Of a stretch of 6,810 nt of DNA, positions 1 through 5,452 are shown piece by piece. A program made the position numbers and the translations under genes. The notes under the pieces were generated by a model. That model searched no databases. It had not been told where the DNA came from and was given only the letters and a program-made list of their open reading frames with translations. Source of the DNA: Candidatus Levyibacteriota bacterium (GTDB lineage: Bacteria; Patescibacteria; Microgenomatia; Levybacterales; UBA12049); contig PPGL01000090.1 of the NCBI GenBank assembly GCA_003173915.1, positions 1-6,810 on the forward strand, written 5' to 3'. The first letter of the stretch is position 1. Each line of letters begins with the position of its first letter.

Positions 1-10
1 AGGGATTTTA

Positions 11-2650
11 CTATGCAACAACAAAATTAACAATCTTTCCTGCAACATAAATTATCTTGACAACTTTCTTCCCTTCCAAAAACTTTGCTGTTTTTTCTGA
101 CGCCTTTGCCATTTCCACAACATCTTTTTCCAAAACGTCTGCAGCAACGGACAATGTGTCGCGCAATTTTCCGTTAACCTGTACAGCAATAACAACTGTT
201 TCTTCAACCAAATACTTGCTGTCAAACACCGGCCAAGACTGCTGATGAATGGAAACAAATTCAGGGGTGATGCGACTGGGGGTCCCCCGTTGAGCGCCCG
301 CAGCTTGCGAGGACGTCGAATGGGGGTGATGAGCAGCAGGACCCCGAGAATCTACTGTCAAACTTTGCCACAATTCTTCTGTCATATGTGGAGCAAATGG
401 TGCAAGCATTTTAATAAAAACTTCCGCCTCTTCTTTTGTTATAGATTCTTCCTGACTTAAAAAGTTATACCACTCCATAAGTGCAGCGATTGCTGTGTTA
501 AAACGGAGTTCTGGAATTTCTTGTGTCACTTTTTTAATTGTCTTATGCATCATAGAACGATGTTCTTTTGTTTGGATTTTTGATGTATCAACTTTTTGTA
601 CCAAAACCCAAACCCTTCGCAAGAATTTATGCATTCCTTCAATACCACTATCAGAAAAATCTCCTCCCTGAGTAAATGGTCCTAAAAATGCAAGGTAACT
701 CCGCAGGGTATCTGCTCCAAATTTTGCAATGTATTCATCTGGGATAACCACATTTCCCTTGCTTTTACTCATCTTTGCTCCATCTTTAATAATCAGTCCA
801 TTGGCTCGAAATCTTGCAAAAGGCTCTTCAAAATCAATGTAGCCCATGTCCTTTAAAACCATTGTGACAAAGCGTGAGTATAGAAGATGTAGCACTGAGT
901 GTTCTGCTCCGCCAATGTAGGAATTAACAGGAAGCCATCTTCTACCCCTATCTTTGCTAAATGGAATATCCTCACAATCAGTTGAGATATATCTGAAGAA
1001 ATACCACGCACTATCCAAAAATGTGTCCGAAACATCTGTTTCCCTTTTTGCATGTCCACCGCATACTGGACAGGTTGTCTTTACCCAATCAGTAAGCTGG
1101 GCAAGCGGTGCCTCTCCTGTCCCTGTTGGTTTCCAATTTTCAAGATCTGGTAACAAAACTGGCAACTGGTCCTCAGGCACGGGAACCCACCCGTCTTTTT
1201 CACAATGGATCATAGGAATCGGCGGTCCCCAGTAGCGTTGACGAGAGATAAGCCAATCTCGCAAATGATATGTTGCAACTCTCTTCCCCCACCCTTTTTC
1301 TTCTATGTGATCCATTATCTTTTGTGTGGCAATATGAATGTCAAGTCCATTCAAGAAATCGGAATTGATCATTGTCCCCTCTTCTTCTTGTACTTGCGCG
1401 GACTTTGTAATCGCAGTTGTATCACCATCTTTTCCAACAACAACTCGAACAATTTCCAAACCAAACTTTGTTGCGAATTCAAAATCTCTCATGTCATGTC
1501 CTGGAACTCCAACTAAAGCACCTGTTCCAAATCCCATTAGTACAAAGTCAGATACCCAAATTGGCATCGCAAACCCTGTAAGATGATTAATAGCAAAGGC
1601 TCCAGTAAACGCGCCTGTTTTCTCTTTACCTTCTGTCTGACGCTCTATATCGGACTTCTTCCCCGCTGTTTTAACATATTCCCTGACTTCCTGTTTTATT
1701 TTGTCATCCTGAACTTGTTTCAGGATCTTTTCAACCAATGGATTTTCTGGAGCAAGGGCAATAAATGTTGCACCAAAATTGGTGTCTGGACGTGTTGTAA
1801 ATACAGTAACTGTTAATTTGTCATTCCGAGCGACCGAGCTAAACTCGGGAGTCGAGGAATCTCTCTCCACATACTTAGATCCCTCCACTTCGGTCGGGAT
1901 GACAATATCGTATGTTATCCCTATTCCTTCTTTCTTCCCAATCCAATTTTTTTGGGCTATTTTGACTTTTTCAGTCCAGTCCAAATCTTTCAGATTGTTG
2001 AGCAAACGATCAGAGTACTTTGTGATCTCAAAAAACCACTGCTCAAGATTTCTTTTCTCAACAAGCGTACCGCATCTTTCACATTTGCCATCAATTACCT
2101 GTTCGTCAGACAATACTGTTTTACAAGATGGACAAAAATTAACCGGAGCTTTTTTTCTGTAGGCTAATCCTTTCTTAAATAATTGAATGAACAACCACTG
2201 CGTCCATTTGTAATAGGCAGGATCATATGTTTCTAAGGTTCTTGTCCAATCAAATCCATTTCCAAGACTATGCAGCTGTCTGTAAAAATTCTTCTCAGAG
2301 ATTGCAGCGTGTTCTTTGGGGCTTCGTCCAACTTTGATTGCGTAATTTTCCGAATGAATACCAAATCCATCAAGACCAATTGGCTCAAAAACATCGTTTC
2401 CTTGCATCCGCATAAACCTTCCATACGCATCAATTCCACCATAGGTAAAAAATGATCCCACATGAAGTCCTTCTGCAGAAGGATATGGAAACATCATGAG
2501 GTTATAAAATGGCTTTTGACTTTTTTCTAAGTTTGGAGAGTACACTTTTTCTTCTTCCCACTTTTTCTGCCACTTCGGCTCTATCTCCTGCGGATTAAAT
2601 GCAGGCACGTCTGAACTTTTCTGTTTTAAAGATTTGACATTTGATTTCAT
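11..2650 (-). CDS. leuS: Leucyl-tRNA synthetase (class I, bacterial type) with three repeat-derived inserts
   Basis: Cytoplasmic enzyme that charges tRNA-Leu with leucine at the expense of ATP and hydrolyses mischarged tRNA in its CP1 domain. Counting from the ATG at 2650 (879 residues): HIGH-type motif HVGS at 63-66, zinc-knuckle cysteines C173/C176/C190/C193, editing-domain start TTRPDT at 285-290, editing-pocket region GTGALVGVPGHDMRD at 375-389, then RDWLISRQRYWG, a second CPVC pair, KMSKS at 626-630, an anticodon-binding helical domain and the C-terminal VQVNGKLRD domain. The frame is open back to a TTG at 2668, but an extended -10 box lies across that TTG, so the ATG at 2650 is preferred. 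Three inserts absent from ordinary LeuRS sit at residues 250-277, about 309-316 and about 769-793; without them the length is about 818, normal for bacteria. All motifs needed for activity and editing appear intact, so I infer a working enzyme. HVGS and FGIHSEN depart from the usual HxGH and FGLPAEN. Identity is near certain; the start is well supported. Confidence 0.97.
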   Translation of the reverse strand: MKSNVKSLKQKSSDVPAFNPQEIEPKWQKKWEEEKVYSPNLEKSQKPFYNLMMFPYPSAEGLHVGSFFTYGGIDAYGRFMRMQGNDVFEPIGLDGFGIHSENYAIKVGRSPKEHAAISEKNFYRQLHSLGNGFDWTRTLETYDPAYYKWTQWLFIQLFKKGLAYRKKAPVNFCPSCKTVLSDEQVIDGKCERCGTLVEKRNLEQWFFEITKYSDRLLNNLKDLDWTEKVKIAQKNWIGKKEGIGITYDIVIPTEVEGSKYVERDSSTPEFSSVARNDKLTVTVFTTRPDTNFGATFIALAPENPLVEKILKQVQDDKIKQEVREYVKTAGKKSDIERQTEGKEKTGAFTGAFAINHLTGFAMPIWVSDFVLMGFGTGALVGVPGHDMRDFEFATKFGLEIVRVVVGKDGDTTAITKSAQVQEEEGTMINSDFLNGLDIHIATQKIMDHIEEKGWGKRVATYHLRDWLISRQRYWGPPIPMIHCEKDGWVPVPEDQLPVLLPDLENWKPTGTGEAPLAQLTDWVKTTCPVCGGHAKRETDVSDTFLDSAWYFFRYISTDCEDIPFSKDRGRRWLPVNSYIGGAEHSVLHLLYSRFVTMVLKDMGYIDFEEPFARFRANGLIIKDGAKMSKSKGNVVIPDEYIAKFGADTLRSYLAFLGPFTQGGDFSDSGIEGMHKFLRRVWVLVQKVDTSKIQTKEHRSMMHKTIKKVTQEIPELRFNTAIAALMEWYNFLSQEESITKEEAEVFIKMLAPFAPHMTEELWQSLTVDSRGPAAHHPHSTSSQAAGAQRGTPSRITPEFVSIHQQSWPVFDSKYLVEETVVIAVQVNGKLRDTLSVAADVLEKDVVEMAKASEKTAKFLEGKKVVKIIYVAGKIVNFVVA
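274..346. repeat. GC-rich palindromic repeat inserted in frame in leuS (anticodon-domain region)
   Basis: About 73 bp, close to 70% GC by my count, inside an AT-rich gene. It starts with the perfect palindrome GGGGGTCCCCC (278..288), and its ends pair as GGGGTCC (279..285) with GGACCCC (339..345). A short inner stem is CGCA-GCT-TGCG. It is read in frame as a low-complexity peptide (RGPAAHHPHSTSSQAAGAQR and a few more, LeuRS residues about 769-793), sitting between the family motifs EELWQSL and SIHQQSWP, where LeuRS normally has a short loop. I remember similar GC-rich segments recurring in Microgenomates genomes, but copy number cannot be seen here. The exact borders are uncertain by several bases. 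Confidence 0.75.
1703..1727. repeat. Short palindromic repeat in frame in leuS (editing domain)
   Basis: GTCATCCTGAACTTG followed by TTTCAGGATC. It forms a perfect 8-bp stem, ATCCTGAA (1706..1713) with TTCAGGAT (1719..1726), around a 5-nt loop. On the leuS strand it reads ILKQVQDD (residues about 309-316) just after the conserved LAPENPLV of the CP1 editing domain. This is the core of a dispersed palindrome found in many bacterial genomes, usually seen in translations as LNLFQDL or KQVQDD (from memory). Its small size means it could be mistaken for normal sequence, but the perfect stem and exact match to the familiar core make the assignment good. Confidence 0.75.
1820..1903. repeat. 84-bp cruciform-type palindromic repeat in frame in leuS (start of editing domain)
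   Basis: The ends are imperfect inverted repeats: GTCATTCCGAGCG (1820..1832) against CGGTCGGGATGAC (1891..1903), 11 of 13 paired. Inside are GAGGAATCT (1854..1862) with AGATCCCTC (1877..1885), 8 of 9 paired, and CCGAG (1834..1838) with CTCGG (1844..1848). The length is exactly 28 codons, so the frame is kept; the peptide (residues 250-277) contains YVERDSSTPEFSSVARND and lies immediately before LTVTVFTTRPDT. The RDSSTP...SVARND signature is the usual translation of a dispersed bacterial palindromic repeat (from memory). No target-site duplication is evident at the borders. Confidence 0.85.
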
Positions 2651-2656
2651 GCGTTC

Positions 2657-2665
2657 AGTATAGCA
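2657..2665 (-). promoter_or_regulatory. leuS promoter, extended -10 box
   Basis: On the minus strand the sequence reads TG-C-TATACT, then GAACGC, then the leuS ATG at 2650. TATACT matches the sigma70 -10 consensus at five of six positions, and the TG one base upstream is the extended -10 element that can compensate for a poor -35; no good -35 is visible 16-18 bp upstream (AGCTTC or TAGCTT). A start site 6-7 nt downstream would fall at or next to the A of the ATG, predicting a leaderless mRNA. It overlaps the alternative TTG start at 2668, which argues against that start. Confidence 0.65.
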
Positions 2666-2689
2666 CAAAGCAGTTTCTTGAAGCTATAT

Positions 2690-3226
2690 TTATGCAGTGC
2701 GCGGAGCATTTTGTTTTGCAAGCGTTTGGCGAAGATTAAGGAGTGTCTGCTTGGCAATTGTTTCAACCATCAAAGGAAGATATGGTCCCCCTGAAATATC
2801 TTTACCTTGTGGCAGATAAAACCCTCCTCTTCTTCCTCCTATATAACCCATGCTTCCTCTTCCTGTTTGTTCGAACTTTTCAAATGTCAGGATTCCTCCA
2901 TCATTTCCAGGGTCAAAAAAAACTGTGATTGCTTGAGATGAAAGGGTTTTTGGATCTCCCGGCTCAACGTAATAATCTGCTCGTTCAACTCGTACTCTCT
3001 GACCATTAGCAAGAAGAAACACACCGTTGTATACTTGTCTTCTCCCGGCCATTCCATCTACACCACGTGTTAAGCCTGTTACCGATTCTCCGTTTTGAGG
3101 AATCTGTTGAAGCTGAGATAAAACATCTAGGTATTCAGGCAAAAGAGTTGTAACTGTTTCAGTCATCTCTTCCTGACCTACATCCATTCTGTCAAAAATA
3201 TTGTCTCGTTCTGAAATCGCTGACAT
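2690..3226 (-). CDS. Conserved-looking hypothetical protein (178 aa), soluble
   Basis: I do not recognise the family. The ATG at 3226 is chosen because a consensus promoter ends 7 nt upstream; longer readings of the frame start at a TTG that is itself the -35 box, or at an ATG overlapping the -10 box. The 178-residue product has no signal peptide, no membrane helix and no cysteine. Residues 15-45 look helical (EEMTETVTTLLPEYLDVLSQ), 63-120 look beta-rich (YNGVFLLANGQRVRVERADYYV), 121-150 are glycine- and arginine-rich and probably loop-like, and 150-172 form a helix (LMVETIAKQTLLNLRQTLA). It is divergent from the gene at 3309 and shares an 82-bp promoter region with it, so the two may be co-regulated. 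It lies 39 bp upstream of leuS on the same strand, and readthrough into leuS is possible because no terminator is visible. Confidence 0.8.
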   Translation of the reverse strand: MSAISERDNIFDRMDVGQEEMTETVTTLLPEYLDVLSQLQQIPQNGESVTGLTRGVDGMAGRRQVYNGVFLLANGQRVRVERADYYVEPGDPKTLSSQAITVFFDPGNDGGILTFEKFEQTGRGSMGYIGGRRGGFYLPQGKDISGGPYLPLMVETIAKQTLLNLRQTLAKQNAPRTA

Positions 3227-3233
3227 GTTGTGC

Positions 3234-3262
3234 ATTATAAAGAAGAACAAAATCAAAGTCAA
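3234..3262 (-). promoter_or_regulatory. Consensus sigma70-type promoter, predicted leaderless, for the gene at 3226
   Basis: Minus strand: -35 TTGACT (3262..3257), 17-bp spacer, -10 TATAAT (3239..3234), then GCACAAC and the ATG at 3226. The -10 is a perfect match and the -35 matches at five of six positions with ideal spacing. Transcription starting about 7 nt past the -10 would begin at the first base of the start codon or next to it. No Shine-Dalgarno sequence could fit. Confidence 0.85.
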
Positions 3263-3270
3263 TCAATTAC

Positions 3271-3299
3271 TTGCATTGCTAAAAGAAGTGATCTATAAT
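3271..3299 (+). promoter_or_regulatory. Sigma70-type promoter, predicted near-leaderless, for the gene at 3309
   Basis: Plus strand: -35 TTGCAT (3271..3276), 17-bp spacer, -10 TATAAT (3294..3299), then CCCTACGAT and ATG at 3309. The expected transcription start at about 3306-3307 leaves a leader of only 0-3 nt. The -35 boxes of this and the opposing promoter are 8 bp apart, back to back, so one regulator or local supercoiling could affect both. Confidence 0.8.
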
Positions 3300-3308
3300 C
3301 CCTACGAT

Positions 3309-3953
3309 ATGGCTCGAAGTGAATCCCCATTACAAGGTCCACTAAGATTTGTACGACAGCTCTTAACTGATCCGAGAACTGCACTTTTCGAGGCTGGCAA
3401 TGCATTTACTGCTCGCTTGCTTATTATTCGCGCCGAAGTAAAAACAGATAGGATTATTGGTTCCCATATGACAGGACCTGTAACACAAAATTTTAGAGAA
3501 ATTTTATCAGATGTTACAAATTTCGGTCCAAAAGATCCAAAAGCGAGAAACGAATGGGTTATAGACCACACAGTATATCTCGAGCAACAACTTATTAAAC
3601 TTTATGCCGAAGATGAACTCAAGGGTTTACTCAATCAACTTACTGCAAAAAACCTTGCCCCTGAAAAAAGAACATTAGCCGAAGTAACATTTCGAGAAGC
3701 AATTGCAAAACGATTACCTTCATTAACCCTATATACACGTGGGGACTTATCTGAAGGGGGACAAACAGAAGCAAATGACACACGTATATACAAACCAGTT
3801 GTCATTTCACAAATGGCAGAAGATCTACATAGAGCAGATGTGCAAAGTTCTGATTCAGATAGACGAGAAAGTCGAACGCAGAAAATAGGACAACTTGAAC
3901 AAGCACTTGATAGAGCTTTCAACAGATACAGAAAAGCCGTCTTGCCAAAATAA
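3309..3953 (+). CDS. Hypothetical protein (214 aa), mostly helical, soluble
   Basis: I do not recognise the family. The frame is open further upstream (an ATG at 3201), but that would run across the divergent gene's start and both promoters; the ATG at 3309, 9 nt after a perfect -10 box, is the better start. The 214-residue product lacks a signal peptide, membrane helices and cysteines. It looks largely alpha-helical: 8-42 (PLQGPLRFVRQLL...AFTARLLIIRAEV), 84-113 (VIDHTVYLEQQLIKLYAEDE) and a highly charged C-terminus from 166 that could form a coiled coil (KIGQLEQALDRAFNRYRKAV). A less regular central part (137-165) has LTLYTRGDLSEGGQ. Nothing suggests an enzyme active site. Its divergent partner at 2690..3226 is also soluble and uncharacterised; a joint role is possible but unproven. 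Confidence 0.8.
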   Translation: MARSESPLQGPLRFVRQLLTDPRTALFEAGNAFTARLLIIRAEVKTDRIIGSHMTGPVTQNFREILSDVTNFGPKDPKARNEWVIDHTVYLEQQLIKLYAEDELKGLLNQLTAKNLAPEKRTLAEVTFREAIAKRLPSLTLYTRGDLSEGGQTEANDTRIYKPVVISQMAEDLHRADVQSSDSDRRESRTQKIGQLEQALDRAFNRYRKAVLPK

Positions 3954-3975
3954 GATTTCGTTTACTCCTTCTGAC

Positions 3976-4004
3976 TTGATACTTTATTCAAAATACTAGA
4001 TACT
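3976..4004 (+). promoter_or_regulatory. Possible promoter for the membrane/surface-protein cassette
   Basis: TTGATA (3976..3981), 17-bp spacer, GATACT (3999..4004; four of six matches to TATAAT). It would start transcription near 4011, leaving a leader of about 11 nt before the ATG at 4022. The stretch 3954..4021 is the only gap before the three-gene cassette, so a promoter is expected here, but the -10 is weak and several other AT-rich hexamers lie nearby. No terminator hairpin for the preceding gene is visible in this gap. Confidence 0.4.
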
Positions 4005-4019
4005 AAATATTAGATATTT
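3993..4019 (+). repeat. Imperfect tandem repeat in the leader of the cassette
   Basis: ATACTAGATACTA (3993..4005) and ATATTAGATATTT (4007..4019) match at 10 of 13 positions with a 14-nt period, ending 2 nt before the start codon of the gene at 4022. It could be an operator-like direct repeat or a decayed copy of the TACTAGATACTAAA-type simple repeats that I recall from CPR intergenic regions. Nothing in the window decides between these. Confidence 0.5.
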
Positions 4020-4021
4020 CT

Positions 4022-4657
4022 ATGAAGATGCTGCTCCATTCGATCATTCTTATTGCCTCAATTGGCATTGCTTTCGCCTGGTCTGTGGCTCCAACAGGTG
4101 ACTACACTGTTCAAGCCCTCGGAGCGCTCGTAGCTGTATATTTGGGAATTTCTTTTTTCCGCAGAAAACGCAATCCAAAAGCAGAAACGTTTTCTAGTAC
4201 ATCAGATATTTTTATTCTCAATACTGCAATTATTCTTCTTATTACAATAACTGGCAACCTGTACTCCCCGCTTTTTTTCCTTCTTTATTTCTTAGGATTT
4301 GGTATCACCTTTCTTTTCGAGCCTGCAACGGTCTTTGTATTTACGATTGGAATTATGTTATTTTTTCTCCCAGAAGCACTTAAAAACGGATCTATTGAAA
4401 GTTACATTCGAATAGGTTCCATTGCACTTATTTCTCCCTTAGCATACTTTTTTGGCCGTGAATACAAAGATCGAGACGAAGAAGAAGCAGAAATTGAATC
4501 AATGAAAGACCGCGCAAAAGATACTGCAGATGTTATTTCTAAAGACATAGAAAACGTATTAGACGATGAAAAAGGCAACCTCCCTGAAAAAGATGTTGAA
4601 AAACTCAATGAAATTTTAGAAGAAACAGAAACATTACGAGAAGAAACGAAAGAATAA
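4022..4657 (+). CDS. Six-helix membrane protein with acidic helical cytoplasmic tail, function unknown
   Basis: 211 residues. Hydrophobic segments at about 3-22, 29-47, 63-79, 82-100, 101-117 and 130-145 suggest six membrane helices; the basic RRKRNPK stretch at 47-53 suggests that loop is cytoplasmic. The tail 147-211 is strongly acidic and helical, possibly coiled coil (DRDEEEAEIESMKDRAKDTA). The ITGNLYSPLFFLLYFLGFGI part (75-94) resembles the multi-helix sensor region that precedes GAF or kinase domains in some bacterial histidine kinases, but no kinase, GAF or other catalytic domain follows, so I do not call it a sensor kinase. It is first in a cassette, 6 nt before the secreted protein at 4664, which suggests a role at the membrane connected with those surface proteins. 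No Shine-Dalgarno site precedes the ATG. The gene is very likely real; the function is unknown. Confidence 0.85.
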   Translation: MKMLLHSIILIASIGIAFAWSVAPTGDYTVQALGALVAVYLGISFFRRKRNPKAETFSSTSDIFILNTAIILLITITGNLYSPLFFLLYFLGFGITFLFEPATVFVFTIGIMLFFLPEALKNGSIESYIRIGSIALISPLAYFFGREYKDRDEEEAEIESMKDRAKDTADVISKDIENVLDDEKGNLPEKDVEKLNEILEETETLREETKE

Positions 4658-4663
4658 CTACGT

Positions 4664-5446
4664 ATGTATTATGCAGTGCACGTTTTGCAAAAAAATTCTT
4701 CACTAATTGTATTAGTCTTCCTTCTTATACTTACTACCTGCTACATGATACTTTCTACTGCCTCTGTCACAGAGGCTATTACGATGAAAAATTCAGATTA
4801 CATTATCCAAATGGGAAACCTCAATACAGGCTCTGGAAAAGGCAGCAACGGCCAATATGGACTGACAGTAACTCTTGGACAGACGGCTCCTGGACTTTTT
4901 TCCGGAGCAAATTATACCCTTCGGTCTGGATTTCAGTACATTTATTCTATAATTCCATTTACGTTTCGTATTTCTCCTCTTGAGATTGACTTTGGTAGTC
5001 TCACACCAACAAACTTTGTTACTCGGACCCAACTGATTACAGTCAGTAATGGTTCTGCTTACGGTTATGTTGTTACGGCAGCAGAAAATCATCCATTGTC
5101 TGTTCCAGAAAGTGGCGCTGCGATTCCAAATACAGCCTGTGACAGTGGAACCTGCAACGCAAGCACTGCCTCTGTCTGGACGAATACATTTGCCTTTGGG
5201 CTAGGCTACAGATGTGAATATGAAAATAGAACTCCATCAACCTGTGCATCGGACTTTAGCACGTCAAACTCGTTTAGACCATTTGCCGATAAAAGCTCAG
5301 GACAGACTCCCCAAGTTGTTACCTCTGCCTCTAATATCACGCGTACAACGACCGAAACACTCACATACAAAATTAACGTTTCAGCAAGCCAGGCACCAGG
5401 TGATTATTCCAATGTCTTGGAATTTATCGCAACACCAACATTTTAA
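4664..5446 (+). CDS. Secreted beta-rich surface protein, WxL-domain-like by fold pattern and context
   Basis: 260 residues. A signal peptide or anchor spans about 13-38 (hydrophobic core SSLIVLVFLLILTTCYMIL); cleavage after A33 or A38 is plausible. Residues 42-98 have the pattern NSDYIIQMGNLN...GLTVTLGQTAPGLFSGANYTLRSGFQYIYS, which I recall from other Microgenomates surface proteins. From 99 on a beta-sandwich-like domain follows (FRISPLEIDFGSLTPTN, TQLITVSNGSAYGYVVTAAE, LTYKINVSASQAPGDYSNVL). LEIDFG followed by a turn, a VSNGSAYGY strand and a late PGDYSNVL strand recalls the layout of WxL domains, but no clear pair of WxL motifs is present. Four cysteines in the mature part (C159/C164, C184/C194) could form two disulfides. 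It sits 6 nt from both neighbours; the downstream gene encodes a DUF916-like anchored partner, the usual companion of WxL proteins. Secretion is well supported; the WxL relation is inference. Confidence 0.85.
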   Translation: MYYAVHVLQKNSSLIVLVFLLILTTCYMILSTASVTEAITMKNSDYIIQMGNLNTGSGKGSNGQYGLTVTLGQTAPGLFSGANYTLRSGFQYIYSIIPFTFRISPLEIDFGSLTPTNFVTRTQLITVSNGSAYGYVVTAAENHPLSVPESGAAIPNTACDSGTCNASTASVWTNTFAFGLGYRCEYENRTPSTCASDFSTSNSFRPFADKSSGQTPQVVTSASNITRTTTETLTYKINVSASQAPGDYSNVLEFIATPTF

Positions 5447-5452
5447 AGTAGT

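Noticed and set aside
1779..2162. Open frame of 127 codons on the plus strand
   Set aside because: It is antisense to the conserved leuS frame, its product has no recognisable motif, and it includes the reverse reading of the palindromic repeat. Several other long plus-strand frames between 57 and 2455 are rejected for the same reason.
2651..2668. TTG start giving leuS six extra residues
   Set aside because: The TTG overlaps the extended -10 element of the promoter, and the extra residues CYTER match nothing expected at a LeuRS N-terminus.
3227..3262. N-terminal extension MTLILFFFIMHN of the gene ending at 2690, resembling a short hydrophobic leader
   Set aside because: Its TTG start is the -35 box and the sequence spans the -10 box, so it is promoter DNA read as protein.
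3201..3308. N-terminal extension of the gene at 3309 from an ATG at 3201
   Set aside because: It would overlap the start of the divergent gene and span both promoters; the ATG at 3309 fits the -10 box.
3954..3975. Possible terminator after the gene at 3309
   Set aside because: No GC-rich stem followed by a T-run is present; the same is true around the convergent stops near 6445.
2690..4682. TTATGCAGTGC present at both 2690..2700 and near 4672
   Set aside because: Repeated 11-mers are expected by chance several times in a window this long, and the flanks do not match.
4736..4744. Possible lipobox (LTTC) in the signal peptide of the protein at 4664
   Set aside because: Threonine before the cysteine is not accepted by the usual lipobox pattern, and the hydrophobic stretch continues past the cysteine; an ordinary signal peptide or anchor is more likely.
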